A stretch of DNA of 64,000 nucleotides from Moniliella sp. 'wahieum' (taxonomy: Eukaryota > Basidiomycota > Moniliellomycetes > Moniliellales > Moniliellaceae): NCBI GenBank assembly GCA_003971905.1, contig RSEE01000091.1, positions 1 to 64,000 of the forward strand, in the 5' to 3' direction. This document shows, piece by piece, positions 11,521 through 23,125 of this stretch; position 1 is the first letter of the stretch, and the number at the start of each line of letters is the position of its first letter. A program made the translations under genes and the position numbers. The notes beneath the pieces are model-generated. The model made no database searches and was not told where the DNA came from. It saw only the letters and a list, made by a program, of their open reading frames with translations.

Positions 11521-13396
11521 TGGTGGTCATTTGGCTCGCTCCATCCAGCTCTACTCAGGGCAACCTCATCATGGTTCCCTCTTTACCTGTGGCTGTTCTT
11601 ACGTTTTTGATGGGAGCACACCATGTATGTACTTTTCCCCCCAGTAAGCTGTCTTGACCGCCTACTAGTTCTACCATCTAGTTCTATGGCAGCTGGGGTC
11701 GATATGGATATCGATTGAGATTCGGATTATGTGGACTCGTCCAGGGGGTATACCATACGAAAAGAGTAGACAGCAGACATTCGGGTTTGTCCGCTCCGCG
11801 TTGTTGTTCCAGAGCGGACAGACGAAGCCTTTGGGCGCAGCACTGCGCGCCCACCTTCGTCGGAGCAGGGTGCACAACGTGTATAATCAACCTGTGATAC
11901 TTGGGGGGAAGGGGCTATGAGCCAAGCTGAGCGCTCAGGAGCGCACGTTAAGCGTTATATAAACCTGTTCTTAATGGACTATGGCCGGCAGATCGACAGG
12001 GCGGGACAAAGACAGGGGGCGGTTCCTTGGCGCGGGTCCAGCCGGGCGAGGTCTGAGGATCTGAGATGCGATCGAGGAGATCAAAAGGAGTAAGGAATTT
12101 GAAGCTGGAGGCGGGGGAAAGAGGAAGAGGGGAAAAAGGATGATCGATGAGAGGGCTAGGTCCCGCCAAGAGAGAATGTAATAGCGGGGATGGTCAATGG
12201 TGGACGGTGGGTGGTGGAGGTGGAGGTGGAGGCGCCGCCGCTGGTCAGCGACACAGCGACGATGAGGTACAACAAACCAAAGCTTGCGATGGTTGGGTGG
12301 GGCAGGTGGAGCACCGGGGCGTAGCCCGAGCTAACTTAGACTTTTATCGATGTGTGATGTCTGATGCATGATGTCTGATGCATGATGTGGAAAAGGGGCG
12401 CCGAGCGAGGAGAGGGTTGGAACGGGCAAGAGTGGCGGGGTGCGTGGGACAGGAACATGCGCCCAATGGCCGCAAGCCACAGGGGGACGCAGGGGCTGCG
12501 GGTGGTCTTGGGTGGCGCATGCATGCTGCATGACGCATGACGTCAGCGTGCCTCCGCCGGTTGGAGATGGGATGGGCTGGCATGGGCTCTGGGATGGGGG
12601 CTTGCTGGCCGCCGCAGCGGCTGGGCTGGCTGTGCTGGGTGCCCCACCGCGGACGCTCTGGCGGCTCAGCCGGCGGACTGAGCCAGTGCTGAGCCAGCTG
12701 GACCTCAGCGCCTCAGCGCGCTGTGTATGCCAGTGCGACTCGGCCATGCTCTCGGTGTCTCCTGAATTAGCTCTGCTTTGCTCCGCAGTCTGGCGACGAG
12801 AGGAAGGGAGTGGGGCGAGTGAATGTCCTGGGCGATTTGATGATCGAGGAGAGGGTGCAAGGCGTGTAAGTGAGAGACCAGACTAGCAAGGACGATGCGT
12901 CGCAACTGGTAGCACCATACGGAGATGGGTGGCGGAGCGCAAGTGCTGACACACGGCAGGCGCGGGCAGACGACGTGACGCGTGATGGGCGCGTGGGCCG
13001 AGTGCGGCCGCTGCGGCTGCGGCAGCACTGGCGCACTCTATCCCTTGCCCGTCCCAGCAGCTATCGCATGCTTGCGTTCAGCGTACGTTGAGCGTTCACG
13101 CGTTCACGTTCAGGCGCTCTCTCATCCACCGCATCCTCACCGGTCAGCGTAACCCCTCAGGGCCTCGCTTGCGCTGCAAGGAGAGGTGGGTGACAACACT
13201 GGCCCAGTGCACGCGCATGTCAAGCCAAGTGCACTTTAATCCAGTCGGCCCAGTCGAGCCAAGAGGAGGCGCATCTCCCAGACGCCAGTGCGTGCGTCCT
13301 CGTGTCCCTTCTGCTTCCTTCTCTCCTTCTCTTCTCTTCTCCTTCCTCTCATTCTCCGCCTCTTCCTCTTCGTTCTCCTCCTCCTCTTGTGGCCCC
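11521..13396. other. Intergenic region, no supported gene
   Basis: About 1.9 kb between two plus-strand genes. Frames lack domains or convincing splicing. A repeat with TGATGTCTGATGCA units and ATGCAT cores lies at about 12357-12388. GGTGGAGGT-type repeats lie near 12205-12235. Short CTCAG/GAGCGC-rich stretches occur near 11930-11950 and 12660-12720, and AACG/CGTT-rich ones near 13070-13120. A CT-rich tract (13310-13390) precedes the next gene and may be its promoter. Confidence 0.5.
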
Positions 13397-16300
13397 ATGC
13401 CCCACAGCCCACATCCGCGCCCGCGCATCCCGCGCCCCCGCTGCCGCCCTCCTACGCGCAACTAGCGTCCTTGCTGCCCACCCCCGCCCTCCCCCGCCTC
13501 CTTGCCGCTGCCTCCACCACCTCCACTGCCTCCACCCCGATGCCCAGGCCGAGGTCCTCGCCCTTATTGTCCAAGCCTCGGCCCAAGAAGCAGCAGCCCA
13601 GGGCTGTCCAACGGAAGCTATGTGGTGGACCACGCCACGCGCCAAGTCTCGCCGAGCCCTACCTCGCTGCTCGGCCTCACTCCTGCCCCGAACTACTGAC
13701 TCGGCCTGCTGCTCCCCCCGCTGCTGCAAGCCTGCCAGCTGTGTGGCTGTGACAGTGAGCACCCCTGGAGCAAGCTCCGAGACCAGCGGCACCTCCCCTC
13801 TCCCTCCCGCCAGTGTGGATAAGCGACAGTGGTACGAGTCGGACCCTATTGCCGACCTCAAGCTGGGCGGAGTGCCGAGCATGCCCCTCATGCCAGGCCC
13901 TCAGCTGCAGATGCTGCCACCCCCGACTCGCCCGAATTTATGCTGGAGCATTTCTCCAAGATGGCCGCTATTGGCCGGGCTGCTCGCTTGGCCCAGTCGC
14001 CTCTGCCAGCCAAGGCCAACCGGCCACCTCCAACACCCCCACCGCCACCCCAGATCTGTCCCATCCCCAGCCTATGCCGCCTCCTCCTCCTCTCCTCTCC
14101 GCATGCAGCCCCATCCCCCGTCCCCTCTCGCTCCACCCGTGCTGGTTTGCTGTTGCTGAAAGACAACGACGCACACCTGCCACAAAGCTTTTCCCTTCCA
14201 GGTGGTCCAGACGCCCAACGGTACTGCACAGGCTGGATGGTGGATCCCCCGGACGCCCTTGATGGCTCCAGCAAGCCTACCAGTACTGACGCACCTTACT
14301 TCCAGCCTTCGTACGTGTCTCTGCCCTCATTACCATGCACTTGGGCGTTGTTCTTTTGTGTTCGTTGATGCTGACAGTGAACTCTCTACCCCGATACCGT
14401 TACCTCGATACCAACAGGTACCGCACTCTGAGCCAAGAAGAGTTTTCCGCTTTGGCCTTTGCTGCCTGCACAACCGCCGCTCTGACGCGCCGAGTGGCCA
14501 CGAGGGACCCTGATTCACCCTCTGCCTTCCTCCCCTCGACCCCGAGGAGCAAGCCGACCTGATCAACCAGCTCAAGGCCTGGGCTGGACTTGAAGGTGAT
14601 GAGAAGCAAGAAGCAGCGCTTAAGTACCTCGAGGAACGAAAACGGCAGAGTCTTGCGCCTTCCTTTCCATCCTGCCTCCAATGGTGATTCAGAGAGCGAA
14701 GCGCGTGTCTATCCAGCCTACTTCCCACCCGACTTTGCTAGCCACTACCAAGCACTTCTACGAGCCTTGACCGAAGGGTACTATGAGCGCATCCATCTCG
14801 AGGACATTGACCGCGCTAAAGAAAGAGAGAAGCACAACGCAAATCCTTTGGGCCAGCGGCCCAACCTCCCACATCATCCTCCGCCTTTCCCTTCTCTGCC
14901 GCTCCCGCAGCGGAGACGCAAGAGCAGAAACTTCTCGTGGTACGCAAAGCCCTGGAGGGCCAGAATGATGCGTTGTATGGCATGCCCGGCCCCGCGTACA
15001 GCACTTCGAACGTGTACCCACCCTCCCCAGGAGCAAGATCCGGCAATGCTGATCGTCACAGGGGCGACGGCGAGCCAATCGGACATAGGGTCCGAGTTAG
15101 TCCGAGACAAGCTGCTCCAGTTTGCTCATCACCTGTATGCTACCTCTCTGCCGGGAACCAAGACGCTGCATCCTACTTTACTCCCTTTGCTTCACGTCCT
15201 CCATGGTCTCACCCGCTCCATCTGCCCACGCTGCTTCTTTTGTCGTGTGCTATTATACTGCGGGCGATTACCATGGCTCGCTCTGGTACAACACCCTCAT
15301 CTGCGCCTGATCCAAAGTACGTGGAGGCAATGAGCAACATTGGTACTACTCTCCGATCTCTGGGCCGATGGAACGAAGCGGAGCAGTGGTGGTGGCGCGC
15401 GATTCGCATCAAGCCAGGGTACTGGGACGCGTACGACAATTTGCTTGGCGTACTCTGCTCCAACGACAAGAAGAAGGTGCTGGTTCTTTACTGTCCCCGC
15501 TTGGTACGCAGGCTGGCGAGAAAGTTCGGCCCTACTCCTACCCCCTGTCGACTTGCCCGCAACGACACCCAAAGTCGTTATGGGACACGCACGTTTCGAC
15601 CAGGCACTGGCGCTTTGTGAGTTGGTGGAGCAGCACGTTACTGGACAGACCTCCCCAGGCATCGCTACGTGCCCCACTGCGTTGCCGGCGGTTCAGATCC
15701 CACGACTACAAAACCTATACTACACCAAGGGCAATCTCAAGTACGTGATGGCCAATTACTCGAACCAAGAGGCTGCCAAGGAGTACGAACACGCAGTCGA
15801 GCTCGTCCTTCGCCTTTGCCCTCGCTCGCACGCAACTTGCGCGATTTGGTGGTGGCCACTTGTATTGGCGCCATTCTTACTTTCGCGTCGACGTGCCGGG
15901 CTGTCCGATGCCCCAGTACGTCTGGCCAATGCACTGGGCATCAACCTGGCTGATCCCTTGCAGGCCCAGATGGTGGGCCGGGGTAAATATGAGGCACTCT
16001 TGCGGGAAGGATTGGTGAGCGCCGTGCACCGTGGTGGTGATGCTTTGGTTCACACTTTGCTCGAAATGGGCAGGGGCTACCTCCCCATGGTCCTCTTAAC
16101 CCCGCCAGCTGCTGCCACATTGACGGCTGTGCTCTTCGAGTCGACCCATGGGTATCTCCCTCGCTTGTCCACAGGGTCGGGGGGACGCGGCGGCAGTCAG
16201 CACGTCGGTTCAGGCGGCCAACAGCGCCTTGTCGACGGTGCTCATCACCCTGTCCAAGCTCTACCAGGATGCAGTTTCGAGCCTGGCCGCGGGACCGCAT

Positions 16301-19006
16301 GCTGCGTTAAATTGGCTGGCATTCCTCCGAGTGTGTCGCTGCTGCTGCCCATGTACTATCTGCTCTTCGGTTCATCCTCGGCTTCCACATGCAACAACCT
16401 CGGGATCATCCTTTCCTCCATCCCCGTTCTACCACCATCTATGCCTCGGGACAAGCCAAGATGGTGTCGGGCCAGACCTTGGCGTTGCACTACTACCAAC
16501 ACGGCCTTCACTTGGACCCCAATCACCCCCATCTTACACCAACCTGGGCAGCTTGATCAAAGAACTGGGCAACCTCCCGGAAGCGATCGGATGTACACCA
16601 AGGCGGTCGAGTGCAACCCAGTGTTTGATGTGGCACTGGCCAACCTAGGCAACGCAATCAAAGATCAGGCCGGACCCAAGAGTGGTCTATTACCGTCGTG
16701 CTGTGGCAGCCAACCCCAACTTCCCGAGGCCTTGTGCGGACTGGTCAATGCGCTGTTGGCCATTTGCTCGTGGGAGGACGTGTACGGAGGACCGAGGTTG
16801 ATGGACCGGGTGGTGCAGCTGGTCAACCGACAGCTGGACGAAGGGAGAGTGTATGGGGCGGTCTGGCCTCGGATGCTCCGCCACAAGTTTGGCTCACTCG
16901 GATCTGGCCACATTTGGCGACTACTCGCCGTTGGCCAGGCCGAATGGGGTCGGAAACTCGAGGTCCTCTTTGCTTCGTCCCCCTGTCCGTCCAGGGCGCT
17001 AGTGCCCGTCCGGTGATGGCAGAAGGATCGTTCTTGCTTCGTGTGGCGGAACGCGGTGCGCGACGGGCCATGCGGCGATGGTACCTTGACTGTGCCAGGG
17101 CGAGCCAACAACAGAATACACTGATTGTTCCGCAGCGGCAACTGCACGAAGCGCACAAGTACCCTCGCATTCCGTTGCCGGCACGGATGGTGTCGGTGGT
17201 GGTACCGACGGTGTTGCCGTTCCATACGTTTACTTATCCCCTCCCTGCCCGGCAAATCCGGTTGATCTGTCACCGCAATGCGCTCGCATCTCCATGCCAC
17301 CTTGGCCCAAGGGTGGGTCCCACACACGTGTATCCCCGCCGGCCATGCCCATGGGGCGACTCAAGGTGGGCTACATCAGTTCGGACTTTAACAACCATCC
17401 GCTTGCCCATTTGATGCAGAGTTGTTTTGGCATGCATGACCATACGCGATTCGAAGTATTTTGCTATGCCACCACGCCGCCGGACGGATCGCCGTACCGG
17501 CGCAAGATCGAGGCGGAAGCCGAGCACTTTCTCGACGTGTCGGGCTGGGCGAACGAGGTGTTGGTCCAACGGATCGTTTCGGATGGCATATCTTGGTCAA
17601 CCTCAATGGCTACACCAAGGGCGCGCGGAACGAAGTGTTTGCCGCTCGGCCGTCGCCGGTCCAGGTAGAGTTTATGGGGTTTGCTGGGGCCTTGGTATCA
17701 GGCTGGACTGATTGGATCGTGGCTGATCCCATTGCTTGTCCTCCCGAAATGACGTCGCCCACCCAAGCCCGCTTGGCCAGCTCTTCCTCTTCTTCCCTGG
17801 CCAGTGCGGCGGATTTTGTAGGGGACTTGGACCCCGAGGGAGCACGAGAGGATTGGGTGTACAGCGAACTTCATCTACATGCCCCACTCGTACTTTGTTA
17901 CCGACCACAAACAAGGCTTTCGCGAGCCCGAAACCAACTTGCCCCTACCTTTGCCCCTTACGCCCGATGCGCTTTGGGCCGAAGAGGAACGCAAACGATG
18001 GTTGGCACGACGGGAACTGTTCCCCCACCTGCCAGAGGAGTATGTCATTTTACCTGTTCCTGCCAACTGTACAAGATTGATCCTACCTTGTTTGACTTAT
18101 GGCTGCGCATCCTCCGTCGCGTCCCGCACCATCTTGTGGCTACTCAAGTTCCCCGCGCAGGCGTGGACCACTTGCAACGTGCCGCCCGCTTGAGCGCCGG
18201 GGACGACGTGGCAGCGCGCATCGTATTTACCGACGTGGCCCAAAGACGTCCACATCCACCGCGGCGCATCGCCGACTTGTTCCTCGACACGACCGAATGT
18301 AATGCCCACACGACCGCGGCCGACGTAGTCTGGTCCGGCACACCCGTGCTCACCTGGCCCAAGCACCACCACAAATGTGCTCGCGCGTCGCAGCGTCCAT
18401 TGTGACCGCGACAGGCACAGGCGCGCAGTTGGTCACCCACTCGGCCCAAGAGTACGAAGACCGCGCGGTCCAACTCGCCTTGGGCGTGCGGTACACGTAT
18501 TTGGACGCCTGCGGGCAGAAGGTGGACCCTCTTCCTACTCCTGCTGCTGCTTTGGCTCCTTCGGACCCGGTCGGCTCCTTCCCCGCTTCGGCCTTGGCAT
18601 CAACCCTTCAGCTCCTACGGCTGTCGCGCCCGGTGGCGTGCCCAGCGCAGGACGCACCCCGTTCCTGCAGGCAATGCCGCCGTCGCTGGCACCAGCAACA
18701 GCAGCAACTGGTTGGAGCACGTTACTTGCCGCGGGGCTGCGGCGCCTGTGGCGGCAGTGACGCGGCAGGGCGAGGGCGAGCTGGTGGAGCTCGTCGGTTC
18801 TTGTTCTTGTCGCGGGACTCGTCGGCGTTGTTTGACACGCAGGGCTGGATGCGCTCGTTGGAGCGCGGGCTGGAGGAGGCGTGGCGCCGCTGGGTCGCTG
18901 GCACGGATGCGGAGGATACGCCGAGTACCGCGCCTTGCCCCCGGACGCACCGGAGCGCATCAGCCCGCACATCTGGGTCGACCAGCCGGTGCGGCCGAGT
19001 GGGTAG
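13397..19006 (+). CDS. OGT: UDP-GlcNAc:protein O-GlcNAc transferase (TPR + GT41), heavily frameshifted
   Basis: Nucleocytoplasmic glycosyltransferase adding O-GlcNAc to Ser/Thr. The N-terminal part is Pro/Ser-rich. TPR units follow (EAMSNIGTTLRSLGRWNEAE, about 15330; LHLDPNHPHLYTNLGSLIKE, about 16510; YTKAVECNPVFDVALANLG, about 16590; RRAVAANPNFPEALCGLV). The GT41 domain starts RLKVGYISSDFNNHPLAHL (about 17360), with the HP-x-x-H stretch that carries the catalytic-site histidine in human OGT. It continues FEVFCYATTPPDGS, LVNLNGYTKGARNE and GWTDWIVADPIACPPEM, then LYKIDP (holding the conserved lysine), DLFLDTTECNAHTTAADV and RVAASIV. A stop lies at 19004. Fungal-type inserts separate the blocks. 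Dozens of frame changes prevent an exact exon model. The start at 13397 (MPHS) is tentative. Confidence 0.88.
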
Positions 19007-19059
19007 GCGAGGATCCAATGGAACAAAGTTCAGATGGGCAGTGGGTACTGACTTGGTGA

Positions 19060-19102
19060 TATATACTGGGAGGGATGGGGGCACGTGATGAGAACACGTG
19101 AT
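19060..19102 (+). promoter_or_regulatory. TATA element and paired E-boxes upstream of the RhoGEF gene
   Basis: TATATA at 19060-19065 and two CACGTGAT sites (CACGTG at 19082-19087 and 19095-19100), 13 nt apart, lie 140-180 nt upstream of the ATG at 19240 in the 233-bp gap after OGT. Confidence 0.45.
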
Positions 19103-19239
19103 GGTGTGAGCGCGTTAGGTAAGCAGCAGGCGTGGGAAGAGGACGGCTGCGAGTGGGACAGGCGCGGACGAGGGCGTGCTCGTCGTGTTGACCAGCGTGC
19201 TCCACGTCTGCTCGGCGCTGTCCTCGGCTTGTTGCTGCC

Positions 19240-22200
19240 ATGCCGCCGCCGCGCTCGTCCAGCGGCTCGGTCCACACGCCCGGACGCGTCCTGGACCACA
19301 GCACTCCCCGCACCTCTCCGCGCTCTCCTTCCTCAGCTCCGAGCCCCACACGCGCACCAGCGCCTCCACCCGCTCCACCCGCGCCTCCACGCGCCTCCAC
19401 CCCGCCCCCGCCCTCCCACTCCCGCTCCCGCCCCGCCTCGCCCCTCCTCTCGCCCCCCACCCGCCCCACGCCAGCACCGCAGCCGCTCCGTCTCGCCCCT
19501 TTCCCCCGCCCTCCCCGAGCTCGGCCTCGGCCTCACCCTCGGCCCCCCGCCCCCCGACGACTACTTCTCCTTCGTCTCCTCCCTCGCCCCGCCCCGCCCC
19601 ATCCGCATCACCGCCCACTCCCTCGACAGCGCTCGCGAACAGCTTGCTGCTGCCCACCGTACGTCCCCCCCCCCGCCCCCTCCCGTGCGGATGAACACGC
19701 GCTCATCTGACCTGTCTTCCCCCCTTGTGCAGAACCCGTCTCCCATCTCGTCCTTTCCCGCATTGACAGCCCCCACCTAGTCGATTTCTTGCAAGAACAC
19801 TGCCTACTCTTGCGCCGAGCCTCCTGTGCGTATCTTGCAGACCGTCTTCCTGCTCTCCCGTTTTGCTTTTCTTCTCCTTGCTGACCATCGTGGGCATGCG
19901 GGGTCCTTTTGTTCAGTGTGCTCAAGATCGATAGATGCCACCTTACCAAACTGCCTCTCTCCCTGGGGCTCTGCACGGTGCTGGAGGAACTCGACATTTC
20001 CCACAACCCGCTAGCCGAACTTCCTGCCTCGGTTGCCCACCTGCACACCCTCCGCGCTTCTGCCGACAACGCGGGCTGGAGAGCCTGCCAAGCTGGTTGG
20101 GGGATCTGAGTCACCTCAAGGTCTTGTCGGCCAGCCAAAATGCACTGACGCATCTGCCGCCTACCCTGCATCAACTTGTCCACCTCGAGCGTCTCAACCT
20201 CGATCGCAACCCTTGGGCTCCCTCTTGGGCGTCTGTGGCAGCCATCGTGCATGGCCCCCTGGACCGGCCTGACTTACCTTCGGCCAGTCGGTCGTCTGTC
20301 GCGCTCGACAGCAGCTGCGGAGAGGATGAGGTTGACGTCGCCACCAGCCCTCGTCTGTTGCGCCCAGCAAGACGCCACCTCGGATCTTGTCGGCGATGCG
20401 GCCCAAACGGTCGCTGGGAGATCTCAAACAGGGAGCCAAGGCCCAACGAAGCTCCATCTCTCTCCATGGCCTGGGCGCACGACGAGCCTCCAGTTCCAAG
20501 GGCTTGAGCCGCCCTAACACGCCTGTACAGTCGGCATCCAAAGGCCGCCATTCGCTCGGCTTGTCCGACGAAAAGGACCGATCTAAATGGAGCTTTTCCC
20601 TGCGCAAGCCAAAGGGCCTCAAACTTGAGCCACCGCCGTTGCCCTTCCCCTTCCCCCGCAGTCTGTCTAATACCTTTTTGGGCACACCCAAGTCCGAGCG
20701 TTCATCGCATTTGGATCTTGCTCCTGCTCCTGCGCCTTTGGCCACGGCATCGGCATCGGCATCGGCTTCGTCTTCGGCCTTGGCTTCTACGTCAACCACT
20801 TGCCTTCCTTCAGGTGTGACCGCCACTACTTCTTCCGCTCCTCTCACTCCCCTCGATATCCGACGCTTTTCAGGCTTCAACTTTTGGGAAGAGCTCCCAT
20901 CAAACTTCAGGATCATCGGAATTGGAATCTCCCTTAACACTCCATTCTGTTCTCCCCGACCGAGCGTCGATCGGAAAGTCGTCCCCTGTCACCCACACCA
21001 TACCACCCGTCCCGAAAAAACCGTTGCGTCACTCACACTCAGTCATACCTCGGATTATGATGATGATGTCTGGACTCATCGACAGATGGTTGAACACCGA
21101 GCCGACATTAAACATCTCCTCTCTTACTTGCGTGATATGCACGACCTGCAGCTCGCTCAGCATGCTCACCAAGCCTCCACCCTCGCTGCCACCCACCCTC
21201 CTTCCACCTCCTTTCATACCCCGTCCGATTTGCAGCGGTCCACAGGGACCGAGCCTGATGTGTTGTCCCCACCCTTGTTGGCTGACGAGAAGCGGCGCGA
21301 CGATCCTCTGCTCCGAAGACGGATCATCGAGGAGATTATCACATCCGAAGAGTCGTACGTGCGCGGGATGCAAGAGTTTATGGATGTCTATGTCGCTGCG
21401 GCGCAACAGCCTGAACCTCCCTCGACCACTCCGACCATTCCGATGGCAGAGCAACATATCGTCTTTGGCAACTTGCCTGTTCTCTCTCATTTCCACACCA
21501 CAACATTTTTGCCTGCGCTGCAGGCTGCCAGCCAAGCTCTTGAGACGGACCCGACGGCTGTCGATGCTGCCGAACAGGTGGCCGAGGTCTTCCTTCATCA
21601 TTCGGCCTTCTTCTCCATGTACACGACCTACATTAACAACTGCGACTTGGCCCAACACCTCGCGGCGCTATGGGATGCTCAGACGGTGCCTCCGGCCGTT
21701 GAGGCGCGGTTAGCAGCCCTGCTGCACGCACCGACCTCGACCACCACGCCTGCCTTGTCACCCGTCACAACACCTATCGAACTGGTTTCCTCCCTTTCGG
21801 CGCCGTCAGGGGACCTGTCTCGACCCGTTTCGCCTCTTACTCCATCCATGACCTCGAGTCTCACCGCTTCCAGTTTAAACCCGCAAGTCTGGCACCCCTC
21901 CTGACACCAGGCAAGTCGTCCGAGTGGTGGCTCTCGGCAAAAGTGCACGTAAGGCTCGGCAAAAGTACTTGCGCAAATGTGCTGCCGACCCACGTAGGAC
22001 GCACATGTCCATCGAGTCGTACCTGATGCTCCCGGTTCAACGCGTGCCGCGTTACAGACTACTATTGGAGGCTCTGGTGCGTGCCACGCCCGCCTCGGTG
22101 ACCAGTTCTCGGTCGACGAGCATGGCCAGTACCGACCCATCGTCGTCCCTGTGCCCCATCCGGCATCAACGTCCACGCCCTTGGGATCAGGACCGCTCCA

Positions 22201-23125
22201 GTCCAGTCCTCGCAGTACCCTCATCTCCCTTTCGGAACCATGGATTGCCACGGCAGCAGCGTTTGCCTCGGTGATGGATGCCGCCGAGGCAGGCCTGGAC
22301 ATGGACTGGAACTTGGACCTGGTCTACGATAGTCATCGTCCCACCTCGGTGCGTAAGCCCAACGAGCGTACCAAGGCAGTAGCCGTCCCAGCTGCCCCTC
22401 TCAGCCGGCTGGATCGAGCATTGGTTCAAGTGCGTGAACTGGCGCATACCATCAACGAATCCAAGCGTTCCGCCGAGCAGACGCGACGCTTGACCGAATG
22501 GGCAGCTCGGATCGTAGGTAGCTTCCCCTCGCCGTTGGTCCAGCCACCGGCACCTGATCCGAGATGGCGTTGTGGTTCTGCGCAAGATGGTTCGGCTCGG
22601 GACGGAACCACATCCGACTCGCCCCTCTGTCCTGCTGCCCACGCTGGAACAGACAGTGGTCGATCAACCGTTGTGCTTCTCCTGTGCTCTGACCTGGCTG
22701 TCTTTCTCCAAGCTCGTCCTGACGGCGTACCACTTCTGCGCGCAGCGGGGGAAGAAGCTGCGGCCCAAGCCGCTGCGACCGAAGCCGTGGCTGGTCTGCC
22801 CCCTGCCCAAGGACCCACCTCCACGTCGAAACCTGCTTCTGCACCATTACTTCCGCCTCCTGATTCGGCAGGCCCGTTGCTCCAAGCGACGCAGATGGTG
22901 TTGGAGTTGTTTGCCGTGTTGCGTGCCGATGGCTCTGCCGCTTCCTCTTCCGATTCCGCTTCCACTGCCGCCGACGCACCGGCACCGTGTGCGTTTGGCC
23001 GCGTGGAACGCGTGGATAAGTTGACGGTACGCATCGTGCACCAGTCCAAGCTGTTTTTGCTTTCGGCCCAGTCGGCCGGGGACGCAGACGCTTGGGTCGC
23101 TGCGTTTCATCGTGCGCACGAGTGA
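19240..23125 (+). CDS. LRR-DH-PH Rho guanine-nucleotide exchange factor, frameshifted
   Basis: Predicted activator of a Rho/Cdc42-type GTPase. The N-terminus (MPPPRSSSGSVHTPGRV) is Pro/Ser-rich. Introns lie at 19659-19732 and about 19826-19916. Leucine-rich repeats follow (CHLTKLPLSLGLCTVLEELD, LESLPSWLGDLSHLKVLSAS, HLPPTLHQLVHLERLNLDRN; about 19930-20215), then a Ser-rich linker. The DH domain starts RRRIIEEIITSEESYVRGMQ (about 21320) and includes NLPVLSHFH, the FFSMYTTYINNC segment and the final helix SIESYLMLPVQRVPRYRLLL (about 22010). A C-terminal PH-like region ends DKLTVRIVHQSKLFLLSAQS and AWVAAFHRAHE. The long frame 20387-21904 is intact; other parts are joined across indels. The LRR plus DH combination in one chain is unusual outside fungi and amoebae. 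Confidence 0.85.

Noticed and set aside
11948-12169. Minus-strand 73-codon frame downstream of the RBR ligase
   Set aside because: Slightly protein-like (FKFLTPFDLLDRISDP) but short, without promoter, splice or family support.
12331-12886. Several overlapping frames of 60-148 codons in the 12.3-12.9 kb gap
   Set aside because: Composition-driven, mutually overlapping on both strands, no recognisable domain.
22426-23049. Long minus-strand frames opposite the RhoGEF
   Set aside because: Antisense shadows of a GC-rich coding region; no motif, and the plus strand carries the PH-like region.
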